A stretch of 64,000 bases of DNA. Origin: an uncultured Porphyromonadaceae bacterium (lineage in GTDB: Bacteria; Bacteroidota; Bacteroidia; Bacteroidales; Muribaculaceae). The notes under the pieces were generated by a model that saw only the letters and a list, made by a program, of their open reading frames with translations, ran no database searches and was not told where the DNA came from. Location of the stretch: contig CAMCDS010000003.1 in the NCBI GenBank assembly GCA_945873625.1, positions 62,001 through 126,000 on the forward strand, given 5' to 3'. Below are positions 44,299-51,902 of the stretch, piece by piece; positions within the stretch are counted from its first letter, which is position 1, and each line of letters opens with the position of its first letter. The translations under genes and the position numbers were made by a program.

Positions 44299-44570
44299 AA
44301 ATATGCCTCGCAGGTTACGTGATTCGGGATTTTGTCGGGACGTTTCGCGAGGAACTTTACTTGTAAACACGCACGAGGCACATTGAATTTACATCGCAAA
44401 GGTAGGGCTGACCGCGCATCTGCGCCTGTTGGCTTGACCCTCCGGGCTTGCAATCAACATTTCATAAATTCTTCACCCTCCAGGACCCAAGTCATCGGCT
44501 CTGCCGCTTTGCCTTGGCAAAGAATTTACCGCGTGGGCTTGAAATAACGTTTGCAACTCCGCTTTCTCTC

Positions 44571-44746
44571 TGAGTTTTCCTATAATTTGTACCTAAAAAT
44601 CAGAAACGATTGATATATTGCATTTTATAATTTTACGCCTTTGAATTATAGGTACTAATATAACCATAACTAATATTTGCTAAAATTTTTACCACCTGAA
44701 TTTAAACATGTTATAATTTTGGATACTTTTTTTGGAAAAACTCAGA
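44571..44746. repeat. AT-rich segment bounded by inverted repeats
   Basis: CTGAGTTTTCC (44571-44581) and GGAAAAACTCAG (44735-44746) are inverted repeats with one extra base. Between them lie further inverted motifs (TATAATTTGTACCT and AATTATAGGTAC). No gene fits. It may be a small foldback element or an island end. 44747-44973 is AT-rich with nothing that I can identify. Confidence 0.5.
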
Positions 44747-44973
44747 TTTAAAAACAATTACAAGACAATCATAAACTACTTCCGGTCTCGGGCAACCAAC
44801 GCCTCCGCTGAATCTTTCAATGCGAAAATCAAGATGTTTCGCACTCAGTTGAGAGGTGTCTCGGATCCTCTCTTCTTCATATTCAGATTATGTAAGATTT
44901 TCGCTTAAAATAAGACAAGCACCGAAAAAATCCGCTGACCCCTTTTTTCGGTCCTTAATCGAAAGGAATAGAC

Positions 44974-45010
44974 AAAAGAAAACCCCGGAACTACTTGATA
45001 GTCCGAGGTT
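44974..45010 (-). terminator. tmRNA terminator
   Basis: On the minus strand AACCTCGGACTA pairs with TAGTTCCGGGGTT (one bulge) across a short loop, followed by TTTTCTTTT. It lies about 38 nt beyond the mature tmRNA 3' end. Confidence 0.75.
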
Positions 45011-45047
45011 TGTCTCGTTAAGTCCGATTTAGTTCGGTAGTACATAG

Positions 45048-45449
45048 TGGAGATGGAGGGAATTGAACCCTCGTCCAAACGCGGAATCAACGGGCTTTCT
45101 ACATGCTTAGTCATCGAGTTGGTTTTCGTGTTGCGACAGGCTCGAGACAACCAATCGCAACCTTATCCTCTAAGTTTCAGAGACGCCGCGAGGCGTGACG
45201 TCTCCAATTTCCGAATTTCTCTGCACCACCTTATCCAAACGTCTCGGAACAGGGCAATGGGGTGATGTCTCGTCTGCGCCACTGTGGCGCGGATTAAGCG
45301 ATTCTACTATACTTCAAATCAAGCAGCGAGAGCGTAGTTGTTGTTTTCGCCAATTATAGTTCGACGACATTGTGATTATAGAGCTTTATCGCCGAAGCTC
45401 TGCATGCTTACCGGTCGCTTCTACACGCTGTCAAAGCCAAGTCATCCCC
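45048..45449 (-). ncRNA. ssrA: tmRNA (ssrA), tag GENNNYALAA
   Basis: Rescues stalled ribosomes by trans-translation. The 5' end GGGGATGACTTGG pairs with CATCTCC at the 3' end to form the tRNA-like acceptor, and the T arm GAGGGTTCAATTCCCTC is intact. The tag frame at 45319-45351 reads GGC GAA AAC AAC AAC TAC GCT CTC GCT GCT TGA, giving GENNNYALAA, one Asn longer than the GENNYALAA-type tags that I recall from relatives. CCA is not encoded (CTA follows the discriminator A), so it must be added. Pseudoknot arms are visible, for example GAGACGTC/GGCGTCTC. Confidence 0.95.
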
Positions 45450-45494
45450 GTGTGTCGTAAGCGGCCTCGAACCCTCCGGTCCGTAGTCAGTCTG

Positions 45495-45502
45495 CAAAAT
45501 TA
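45495..45502 (-). promoter_or_regulatory. ssrA promoter core
   Basis: Reads TAATTTTG on the minus strand, 45 nt upstream of the mature 5' end. Confidence 0.6.
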
Positions 45503-45698
45503 CTCATTTATTTCTATTTCAGCAATCGTTTGCTGCGGTTTTTAAATAAGTTTAACATAAAATGGCAGACTATCCTCGAAGAATCGAATGGCGGGGGAGG
45601 AAAGGGTGCGAGCCGCGGCGGAAGGCCGACGGCTCGCTGTATCGTCTAAATTATGGGGTAGGGGTGTGCCTGAATGAGACAGGGCGGCCACCCGGGGA

Positions 45699-45860
45699 TC
45701 AGGGTTCTTCTACGAAGTCTTCCTTGCCGACGCCGCACACGGGGCATACCCAGTCGGCGGGGAGGTCTTCAAAAGCGGTGCCGGGGGCTATGCCTCCGTC
45801 GGGGTCGCCTTTTGCGGGATCGTAGATATAATCGCAAACTTCACATCTGTATTTTTTCAT
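45699..45860 (-). CDS. Rubredoxin
   Basis: 53-aa electron carrier with one iron bound by four cysteines: CEVC (residues 6-9) and CPVC (39-42), in [19 protein letters not shown] and [18 protein letters not shown]. In anaerobes rubredoxin passes electrons to superoxide reductase, rubrerythrin or flavodiiron proteins. It is a single gene between tmRNA and a membrane-protein gene. A hairpin GCGAGCC/GGCTCGC at about 45608-45637 lies downstream and may end transcription. The opposite-strand frames over this region are spurious. Confidence 0.95.
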   Translation of the reverse strand: MKKYRCEVCDYIYDPAKGDPDGGIAPGTAFEDLPADWVCPVCGVGKEDFVEEP

Positions 45861-45975
45861 AGTTTTGTTTTTTGATTTGTTGTGGTTTCAATGTCATAAC
45901 GTTTCATCGAGGGGAGGGGTTCACCAGGGTCTGACGTTTTTTAGGCCGATGCTTGGGCGCAGGGGGATGATTTGG

Positions 45976-45983
45976 TAATTTTG
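45976..45983 (+). promoter_or_regulatory. Promoter core for the YczE-like gene
   Basis: TAATTTTG, an exact consensus match, 16 nt before the ATG at 46000. Confidence 0.6.
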
Positions 45984-45999
45984 CATCCCTATTTTTGCT

Positions 46000-46752
46000 A
46001 TGACTAATATTTCAGACGTACTACCAGCGCGAAGCCGTGTGGCTTCGTTTCTGTGGCAGCATTTTCTGCTGCTCGTGTCGCTTTATATCCTCACTCTTGG
46101 CGTGGCATTGTGCATCCGGTCGAATCTGGGGAGCAGCGTTATTTCGTCGATGCCTCTGGCGTTCACGCTTGCCGGAGAGCGAGGTCTGGCTCCCGGGCTT
46201 TCGCTGGGGATGTATACCAACGTGCTCAACGTGTTTCTGGTGGCGACGCAGATTGCGGTGCTCCGGCGCCGCTTCCCACCCGTGCAGTTGCTTCAGCTTG
46301 TGATAAGTCTTGTGTTCGGAGTGCTGATTGACGTGAATATGGCGCTTACTGCGGGTGTGGTGTGTGAAGAGCTTTGGTCGCAGGCTCTGACGCAGGTGGC
46401 CGGGTGTGTGGTGATGGGGCTGGGCGTGGCGCTTGAAGTGCGCTGCGGTTCGGTAACGATGGCCGGTGAGGGTGTGCCCATCGCGATGAGCCGGGCTTAC
46501 GGCATCCCTTTCCCGAAGGCGAAGATTATGCTCGACGTGACGCTCGTGGTGCTTGCCGTGGCGAGCTGCTGGCTCTTTTTCGGGCGTTGGCTCTGGAACG
46601 TGGTAGGCGCAGGCACGCTTTTCGCCATGGTGTTCGTGGGGCTTGTGGTGAAGTTTCTGGGGCGGTATATGGGCTGGTTCGACCGTCTGATGCGCTATCA
46701 GCCCGGTTTCAGGCGCTATCTCTACGGGCTGGCGCGGTTTCTGCACCGGTAA
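46000..46752 (+). CDS. YczE/YitT-like integral membrane protein
   Basis: 250-aa inner-membrane protein with about five hydrophobic helices (residues 22-45, 68-90, 95-115, 125-150 and 175-230). The pattern LGVALCIRSNLGSSVISSMP with GEGVPIAMSRAYGIPFPKAK is characteristic of the YczE/DUF6198 family. Function is unknown; transport is often assumed. It has its own promoter and converges on phosphoglucomutase with a shared terminator between. Confidence 0.82.
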   Translation: MTNISDVLPARSRVASFLWQHFLLLVSLYILTLGVALCIRSNLGSSVISSMPLAFTLAGERGLAPGLSLGMYTNVLNVFLVATQIAVLRRRFPPVQLLQLVISLVFGVLIDVNMALTAGVVCEELWSQALTQVAGCVVMGLGVALEVRCGSVTMAGEGVPIAMSRAYGIPFPKAKIMLDVTLVVLAVASCWLFFGRWLWNVVGAGTLFAMVFVGLVVKFLGRYMGWFDRLMRYQPGFRRYLYGLARFLHR

Positions 46753-46761
46753 TGTGCTGAA

Positions 46762-46795
46762 AAATGCCGGAATCCCCGAGGGGACGCCGGCATTT
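46762..46795. terminator. Bidirectional terminator between convergent genes
   Basis: Stem AAATGCCGG (46762-46770) / CCGGCATTT (46787-46795), with an inner CCCC/GGGG, between the stops of the YczE-like gene and phosphoglucomutase. Confidence 0.75.
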
Positions 46796-46829
46796 GCATC
46801 GGATATATTTGGATAGAAAGCTTTTCGCT

Positions 46830-48581
46830 TTATTTCACCTTGAGGTCGCTGAGTATCTGGTCGATGTGTTTCTCGGCCTTTACCACGGTTGCCTCGTAGT
46901 CTTCTTTCGAGGCCATGTCTTCGCGCACCTCTACGTAGAATTTGATTTTTGGTTCAGTGCCTGAGGGGCGGATCGAGATCTTGTCGCCCGACTCGGTGAA
47001 GAACTGGAGCACGTTGCTCGTAGTCGGGAAGTTCATCTTGGTAACTTCGCCGGTCTTGAGGTTTCGGCAGTTGAGGTCGCTGTAGTCCTTGATTTCGACT
47101 ATGGGTGATCCGGCGAGCTCCCTGGGGGGATTCTCGCGGAATTCCTTCATCATGGCGACAATCTCGTCGGCGCCGCTCTTTCCGGGACGCACTACGCTCA
47201 CTCCGCGTTCGCGCGAGAAGCCGTATTTGGCATAGATGTCGATGAGGAGCTCATAGAGGTTCATACCCTTGTCGGCTGCCCAGGCTGCCATTTCGGCCAT
47301 GAGCGAGTTGGCCGAGATGGAGTCTTTGTCGCGCACGAAAGTCTCGGCGAGGAATCCGTAGCTCTCTTCGCCGCCTCCGATGTAGCGTCCTTTGCCCTCC
47401 ATGTCGCGCATCACGTTGGCAATCCATTTGAAGCCGGTGTAGCAGTCGAAGCACTTCACGTTGTTGGCGTCGGCTATGCGCTTGATGGTTTCGGTGGTAA
47501 CGATAGTCTTCACGCAGTATTCGTCGCCCTTGATGCGTCCGAGCTCGGCGTTGCGGGTGATGATGTAGTTGAGGAGCATCATCACGAGCTGGTTGCCGTT
47601 TACGAGCTGATACTCGCCCTTCTTGTCGCGCACGGCGAGGGCGATGCGGTCGGCGTCGGGGTCGGCGGCGAGCACGATCTGTGCGCCTACCTTCTTGGCC
47701 TTTTCGATAGCCATCTCGAGGGCCTCGTGGTTTTCTGGGTTAGGTGATTTCACAGTGGGGAAATCACCGTTGTGTATGTCCTGTTCGGGCACATGGATTA
47801 CCTCGTTGAATCCCCAGAGCTCGAGCGAGCGGTAGGTGAGGCGTGTGCCGACGCCGTGAAGCGGAGTGTAGACGATCTTCATGTCGGAGTGGCGTCTGTC
47901 GCTTTCGGGCGAGAGTGAGAGGGTGTGGACGTCGGCGAGGAACTGCCGGTCGATGTCGGGTCCGATCACTTCGATGAGCTTCTTGTCGCCCTCGAATTTC
48001 ACCTGGTCGAGCGAGGTGATTGCCTCTACGTATTCGATGGTCTTCACGTCGTGGGGCGAAATCATCTGGGCACCGTCGCTCCAGTAGGCTTTATAACCGT
48101 TGTATTCGCGCGGGTTATGGCTGGCGGTTATCATCACGCCGCTCTGGCATCCGAGCTTGCGGATGGCGTACGACACTTCGGGCGTTGGGCATCCGTCGTC
48201 GAAGAGATAGACCTTGATGCCGTTGGCCGAGAATATGTTGGCGGCGAGCTCGGCAAACTTGCGCGAGTTGTGGCGCACGTCGAATCCTACCACCACGCTT
48301 ATCTGCGGCAGCTCCTTGAAGCAGTCGTTGAGATAGTTGGCGAGACCCTGGGTGGCTGAGCCCACGGTGTAGATGTTCATGCGGTTGGTGCCTGCGCCCA
48401 TGATGCCGCGCAGTCCGCCCGTGCCGAACTCGAGATCCTTGTAGAAGGCCTCGATAAGTGGAGTCTTGTCGTCAGCTTCGAGCATTGCCTTCACTTCGAG
48501 GCGTGTCTGCTCGTCATATTGGGGACCGAGCCATTTCTCGGCTCTGGCTTCTACTGTTTTTAGCAATTCCTGATTGTCCAT
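46830..48581 (-). CDS. Phosphoglucomutase/phosphomannomutase (phosphohexomutase family)
   Basis: 583-aa cytoplasmic alpha-D-phosphohexomutase interconverting sugar 1- and 6-phosphates. All four family motifs are present: the phosphoserine loop TASHNPREYNG (about residue 150), the metal loop DPDADR, sugar-binding GGGEESYG, and phosphate-binding RPSGTEPK near the C-terminus. The long form (about 580 aa) resembles the PgcA/PGM2 type rather than the short ManB type. The promoter core at 48702-48709 gives a leader of about 115 nt containing a GACGGAA/TTCCGTC hairpin. Confidence 0.95.
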   Translation of the reverse strand: MDNQELLKTVEARAEKWLGPQYDEQTRLEVKAMLEADDKTPLIEAFYKDLEFGTGGLRGIMGAGTNRMNIYTVGSATQGLANYLNDCFKELPQISVVVGFDVRHNSRKFAELAANIFSANGIKVYLFDDGCPTPEVSYAIRKLGCQSGVMITASHNPREYNGYKAYWSDGAQMISPHDVKTIEYVEAITSLDQVKFEGDKKLIEVIGPDIDRQFLADVHTLSLSPESDRRHSDMKIVYTPLHGVGTRLTYRSLELWGFNEVIHVPEQDIHNGDFPTVKSPNPENHEALEMAIEKAKKVGAQIVLAADPDADRIALAVRDKKGEYQLVNGNQLVMMLLNYIITRNAELGRIKGDEYCVKTIVTTETIKRIADANNVKCFDCYTGFKWIANVMRDMEGKGRYIGGGEESYGFLAETFVRDKDSISANSLMAEMAAWAADKGMNLYELLIDIYAKYGFSRERGVSVVRPGKSGADEIVAMMKEFRENPPRELAGSPIVEIKDYSDLNCRNLKTGEVTKMNFPTTSNVLQFFTESGDKISIRPSGTEPKIKFYVEVREDMASKEDYEATVVKAEKHIDQILSDLKVK

Positions 48582-48701
48582 AGTTTCCTGTTTTATGGGA
48601 AGGTATAGGGGTTATAAATAATAGGCGAAGCGATGAAGCTTGCATTGTTACCTGAAGAAACAAAAAGCCGACGGAACGGTGTTTCCGTCATCGTTAAAAC
48701 A

Positions 48702-48709
48702 CAAAATTA
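48702..48709 (-). promoter_or_regulatory. Promoter core for phosphoglucomutase
   Basis: Reads TAATTTTG on the minus strand, with a leader of about 115 nt to the ATG at 48581. Confidence 0.55.
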
Positions 48710-48756
48710 GTAAAAAAAGTTGAGCCCAACAAGCCCCGACTTCCCGATTTTTTTTG

Positions 48757-48764
48757 TAATTTTG
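48757..48764 (+). promoter_or_regulatory. Promoter core for yicC-gmk-nadD
   Basis: TAATTTTG, an exact consensus match, 55 nt before the ATG at 48820. It is divergent from the phosphoglucomutase promoter. Confidence 0.6.
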
Positions 48765-48819
48765 TTGTCAATAGTTATAATCTCTCCGCTAAAGATTATA
48801 ATAACCGCTGATAATCATT

Positions 48820-49698
48820 ATGATACAATCAATGACGGGTTTCGGCCGCGGCACGGCGTCGTCGGCCTCGAAGAAGATAACAGTAGAAATCAAGTCGCTT
48901 AACAGCAAGCAGCTCGACCTCTCGATGCGCGTGCCCTCCTATTTCCGCGAACTGGAGGTTACGATGCGCGGCGAGATAGCCTCGCGCCTGCAGAGGGGCA
49001 AGGTAGACCTCAGCGGCACGGTCGAAAGCATTGTGGCCGAGTCGAATGCTGCCATCAATATCGAGCTTCTGGCTCAGTACAAGGGTCAGGTCGAGGCTAT
49101 GAAGCAGGCCCTCGGGCTTCCGGAGCCGGCCGACTGGTATGCCACGCTGCTGCGCCTTCCCGATGCTATCAAGACCGAGCTCAAGCAGATCGACTCGGCC
49201 GACGAGAAGGCCTTCCGCGACGCTTGCCTCGAAGCCGTAGAGGCCCTTGTGGTGTTCCGCAGGGCAGAGGGGGAGAGGCTTTGCGGCTTCTTTGAGGGAA
49301 AAATAAGGAATATCAGCGAGTTGCTCGACTCCGTCGAGCCGTTCGAGGCCGGTCGCGTGGCCAAGATACGCCAGAGGCTCGAGGAGCAGCTCAGCCGCCT
49401 CGAAGGTATCGACTACGACCGCTGCCGGCTTGAGCAGGAGCTGATTTTCTATATCGAGAAGCTCGACGTAACCGAAGAGAAGACGCGCCTGCGCTCTCAC
49501 CTCAGATACTTCACCGACACGCTTCATCTCCCCGACGGCTCCGGCCAGGGTAAGAAGCTCGGCTTCATAGCCCAGGAGATGGGTCGCGAGATCAATACCC
49601 TCGGCTCGAAGGCCAACGACCCCGACATGCAGAAGATTGTGGTGAGGATGAAAGACGAGCTCGAACAGATCAAGGAGCAGGTGCTCAACGTGTTGTAA
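48820..49698 (+). CDS. yicC: YicC/YloC-family endoribonuclease
   Basis: 292-aa cytoplasmic protein of the YicC family, some members of which are endoribonucleases. The N-terminal signature MIQSMTGFGRG followed by VEIKSLNSKQLDLSMRVPSY and the C-terminal GQGKKLGFIAQEMGREINTL then GSKAND are diagnostic. The middle is coiled-coil (RQRLEEQLSRLEGIDYDRCR). It leads an operon with guanylate kinase, the usual neighbour of yicC in many bacteria, and nadD. Confidence 0.95.
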   Translation: MIQSMTGFGRGTASSASKKITVEIKSLNSKQLDLSMRVPSYFRELEVTMRGEIASRLQRGKVDLSGTVESIVAESNAAINIELLAQYKGQVEAMKQALGLPEPADWYATLLRLPDAIKTELKQIDSADEKAFRDACLEAVEALVVFRRAEGERLCGFFEGKIRNISELLDSVEPFEAGRVAKIRQRLEEQLSRLEGIDYDRCRLEQELIFYIEKLDVTEEKTRLRSHLRYFTDTLHLPDGSGQGKKLGFIAQEMGREINTLGSKANDPDMQKIVVRMKDELEQIKEQVLNVL

Positions 49699-49714
49699 TC
49701 ATATATCGACCACC

Positions 49715-50299
49715 ATGGAAAACGCAGCTAAAGGGAAGATAATCGTCATCTCGGCTCCGTCGGGCACCGGCAAATCGACCGTCATCGGCCGCCTCATGAA
49801 GGTGCCCGGTCTGAATCTCGGATTCTCTATCTCGGCCACGAGCCGCAGTCCGCGTGCCGGAGAGGCCGACGGACGCGAATACTGGTTCATCACCGACGAG
49901 GAGTTTCGCCGCCGCATCGAGGCAGGCGACTTTGTGGAATATGAGGAAGTCTATGCCGGCACTCACTACGGCACACTTAAGTCGGAAGTGGAGCGCGTGT
50001 GCGACAGCGGGCGCAACCTCATCATGGACATCGACGTGAAAGGGGCGCTCAGCGTCAAGAAGCTCTACGGCGACCGTGCCCTTTCAATCTTTCTCGCGCC
50101 GCCGAGCCTCGAAGTGCTCGAAAAGCGGCTGCGTGGCCGCGCGTCCGACAGCGAGGAGACCATCCGGGCCCGTCTCGGTAAGGCAGAATACGAAATCGGC
50201 TTTGCCCCTGAGTTTGACGTGCGCGTCGTGAACGACAGTCTCGACAGGGCCGTTGAGGAGATGGCCGGAGCCATCCGCGGCTTCATCGCCCGTCGCTGA
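49715..50299 (+). CDS. gmk: Guanylate kinase
   Basis: Phosphorylates GMP to GDP, downstream of the GuaB step encoded at 11566. At 194 aa it is of standard length. P-loop SAPSGTGKST is at residues 13-22. GMP-binding residues lie in SATSRSPRAGEADGREYWFI and YEEVYAGTHYGT, and the lid contains RLRGRASDSEETIRARL. It starts 16 nt after yicC, and its stop shares one base with the nadD ATG. Confidence 0.97.
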   Translation: MENAAKGKIIVISAPSGTGKSTVIGRLMKVPGLNLGFSISATSRSPRAGEADGREYWFITDEEFRRRIEAGDFVEYEEVYAGTHYGTLKSEVERVCDSGRNLIMDIDVKGALSVKKLYGDRALSIFLAPPSLEVLEKRLRGRASDSEETIRARLGKAEYEIGFAPEFDVRVVNDSLDRAVEEMAGAIRGFIARR

Positions 50300-50880
50300 T
50301 GCTCACGGGAGTGTTCGGCGGGTCGTTCGACCCCGTCCACATAGGCCATTACCACATGGTGGAATATCTGGTTGAGCGCCGGGTGTTCGACCGCCTGCTG
50401 CTGCTCGTCAGCCCGCTCAATCCGCTTAAAGTGAAGGCTCCCCCGATGTTTACCGACGCCGAGCGGCTCGCCATGACGCGCGAAGCCATGAGCCGGTTTT
50501 CCGAAGTAGAGGTGTCCGACTTTGAGCGAACGCTCCCCATCCCATCCTACACCTACCGTACGCTTACTGCCCTCGCCGAGGCATATCCCGGAAGGCGCTT
50601 CCGCCTGATAACCGGTGCCGACAACCTGCGCGACTTTCGCAAATGGCGCAATCCCGGCGAGATACTCCGCGAATTTGGCCTCACCGTCTATCCCCGTCCG
50701 GGAGTAGAGATAGAGTCCGGCTTCATCACTGCCTTAGAGGAGGAATATGGCGCTCCCGGCAGTGTCAGCTACCTTGCCGATGCCCCTTTGAGCGACGTCT
50801 CCTCAACGCGGATACGCGCGATGCTGAGCCGAGGCGAGAATCCCGCTCCGCTCCTCCCTCCCGGAGTCTCGCTCCGCTGA
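50299..50880 (+). CDS. nadD: Nicotinate-nucleotide adenylyltransferase NadD
   Basis: Converts nicotinate mononucleotide and ATP to deamido-NAD. 193 aa, with the nucleotidyltransferase motif GGSFDPVHIGHYHM at residues 7-20, an S-x-x-NPLK loop (LLLLVSPLNPLKVK), and the C-terminal ISSTxIR variant (SDVSSTRIRAMLSRG). ATG overlaps the gmk stop. A strong terminator ends the operon 27 nt downstream. The pncB remnant at 24328 suggests that a nicotinate salvage gene was lost elsewhere in this window. Confidence 0.96.
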   Translation: MLTGVFGGSFDPVHIGHYHMVEYLVERRVFDRLLLLVSPLNPLKVKAPPMFTDAERLAMTREAMSRFSEVEVSDFERTLPIPSYTYRTLTALAEAYPGRRFRLITGADNLRDFRKWRNPGEILREFGLTVYPRPGVEIESGFITALEEEYGAPGSVSYLADAPLSDVSSTRIRAMLSRGENPAPLLPPGVSLR

Positions 50881-50907
50881 CCCCGCGCTCAAGATTGATA
50901 AAAATGA

Positions 50908-50947
50908 ATTCCCCCGCAGATAACTGCTATCCGGCGGGGAATTTTTT
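50908..50947 (+). terminator. Terminator after nadD
   Basis: AATTCCCCCGC (50908-50918) and GGCGGGGAATT, with one unpaired base, followed by a T-run (50942-50947). Confidence 0.88.
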
Positions 50948-51205
50948 GCTGCCATAGATGTCGGCTTCTGTCGTCGTGCAATGGGGTAGGGCCGGCGACG
51001 AGAAGGGGCGGGAAACAGTTGTGGCGACCCATTCGGGCCGCCACCATGAATAGCGATGAATTTTTAATCTCTTGTGCAAATGTCCGTGAATAAATCTATA
51101 CTTAAATCTCACCTTTATAACAAATAACTCTAATCAAAATATTCCAATACATCATGACAATTATCAACTGTTCTTACTTTATGTCAGATTCTGTTTCTGT
51201 CACTA
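50948..51205. other. Intergenic sequence, nothing identified
   Basis: The left half is GC-rich and the right half strongly AT-rich. A minus-strand frame at 50927-51112 lacks any recognisable feature and overlaps the terminator. I see no gene here. 51403-51523, between the two repeats, is equally uninformative. Confidence 0.5.
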
Positions 51206-51402
51206 AGAGTATGTTTGAATTTAACACGAATTGATTTGAACATACTTCTGTAATAAATTCTTTCTATCCCCCTGAAGGTCTTTTTTGGCTGATTTCGCCA
51301 GGCCTCATCGGTCACGATGCCCGCATCGCTCCCTCTTCGACTTGCGAAATCATCTCAAAAAATCCTCTTCAAGTGAATAGAAGTTAACTTCAAACATACT
51401 CT
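51206..51402 (+). repeat. MITE-like element family A, copy 4 (full length)
   Basis: 197 bp, same orientation as the copy at 19372-19566 and nearly identical to it. Terminal repeats AGAGTATGTTTGAATTTAAC and its complement with one or two changes are intact. Flanks read TA on the left and TA on the right, which may be a duplicated TA target or part of a longer terminal repeat. Confidence 0.9.
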
Positions 51403-51523
51403 TAACGATTGCAAATTTAAGTCAATTTTTCGGAAGTTGAAACGGCCGCTTTTTCCGATTCCGCGATTCTCTTTCTTTTTTTTGCCAAAACATTTGCCGA
51501 TTTCGGTAATTCGGAAATTATTA

Positions 51524-51816
51524 GACCCCGTTCCCCAATATTTGTCAGCGCTGGGGTCGCATATCTCTGAGTGATTTTTGTCTTGTGATGAAGGAGCGTA
51601 GCAGTGGCTACGTGACTGAAGAACAAGACAAAAAGCGCCAGAGAGATGCGGTGTTAAGGTATTTCTTCATACCGCTAAGTTGCAAGTCCCGGCCAATCGT
51701 CATGCATCTGCGTCCGCTTGTTTCGGTTACAATGCTACCGCATTGCTCTCACTGCGCGAACACATCTGCACGACGCTTTACCGCCCCGGCGTTAACAAAT
51801 ATTGGGGAACGGGGTC
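51524..51816. repeat. MITE-like element family B (full copy)
   Basis: 293 bp with perfect 22-bp terminal inverted repeats beginning GACCCCGTTCCCCAATATTT, and weaker symmetry for about 12 bp more. An internal hairpin pairs ATCTCTG and TTTTTGTCTTG (51556-51587) with CAAGACAAAAAGCGCCAGAG (near 51624-51643). It has no credible gene; the short frames inside are repeat-encoded. A solo end lies at 31612-31638. Confidence 0.88.
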
Positions 51817-51902
51817 CAACTACCTGAAATAAAGAGACGGAGCGCGAAAGAGGTCGCTTTGACCCTTTTCGCGCTCCGAAAGCGGTGTTGGCCCGGAGGA
51901 CA

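Larger units (their letters stand above)
43693..44570. other. ORF-free, hairpin-rich region of about 0.9 kb
   Basis: No convincing gene on either strand; short frames near 44172-44547 overlap in opposite senses and lack coding character. The region is dense in small inverted repeats: TCGCC/GGCGA (near 43947), CCAAC/GTTGG (near 43904), TCCC/GGGA (near 44274), GGCGGT/ACCGCC (near 44200). GC is higher than in the adjoining operon. It could encode a large structured RNA, or be the non-coding end of an integrative element near ssrA. Confidence 0.6.

Noticed and set aside
44172-44547. Overlapping short frames on both strands in the ORF-free region
   Set aside because: They overlap in opposite senses, have no start context or domains, and lie in hairpin-rich DNA.
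43693-44570. CRISPR array
   Set aside because: Only two degenerate units 109 bp apart, with no regular repeat-spacer pattern and no cas genes anywhere in the window.
34374-45047. ICE or prophage with its own integrase
   Set aside because: No integrase, relaxase, transposase or phage structural genes were found in the island, and no direct-repeat att sites could be recognised.
45048-45449. Small plus-strand proteins across the tmRNA region
   Set aside because: The minus strand is a complete tmRNA; the plus-strand frames have no support.
51417-51827. Short frames in and beside the family B repeat
   Set aside because: They are translations of a repetitive foldback element and its flank.
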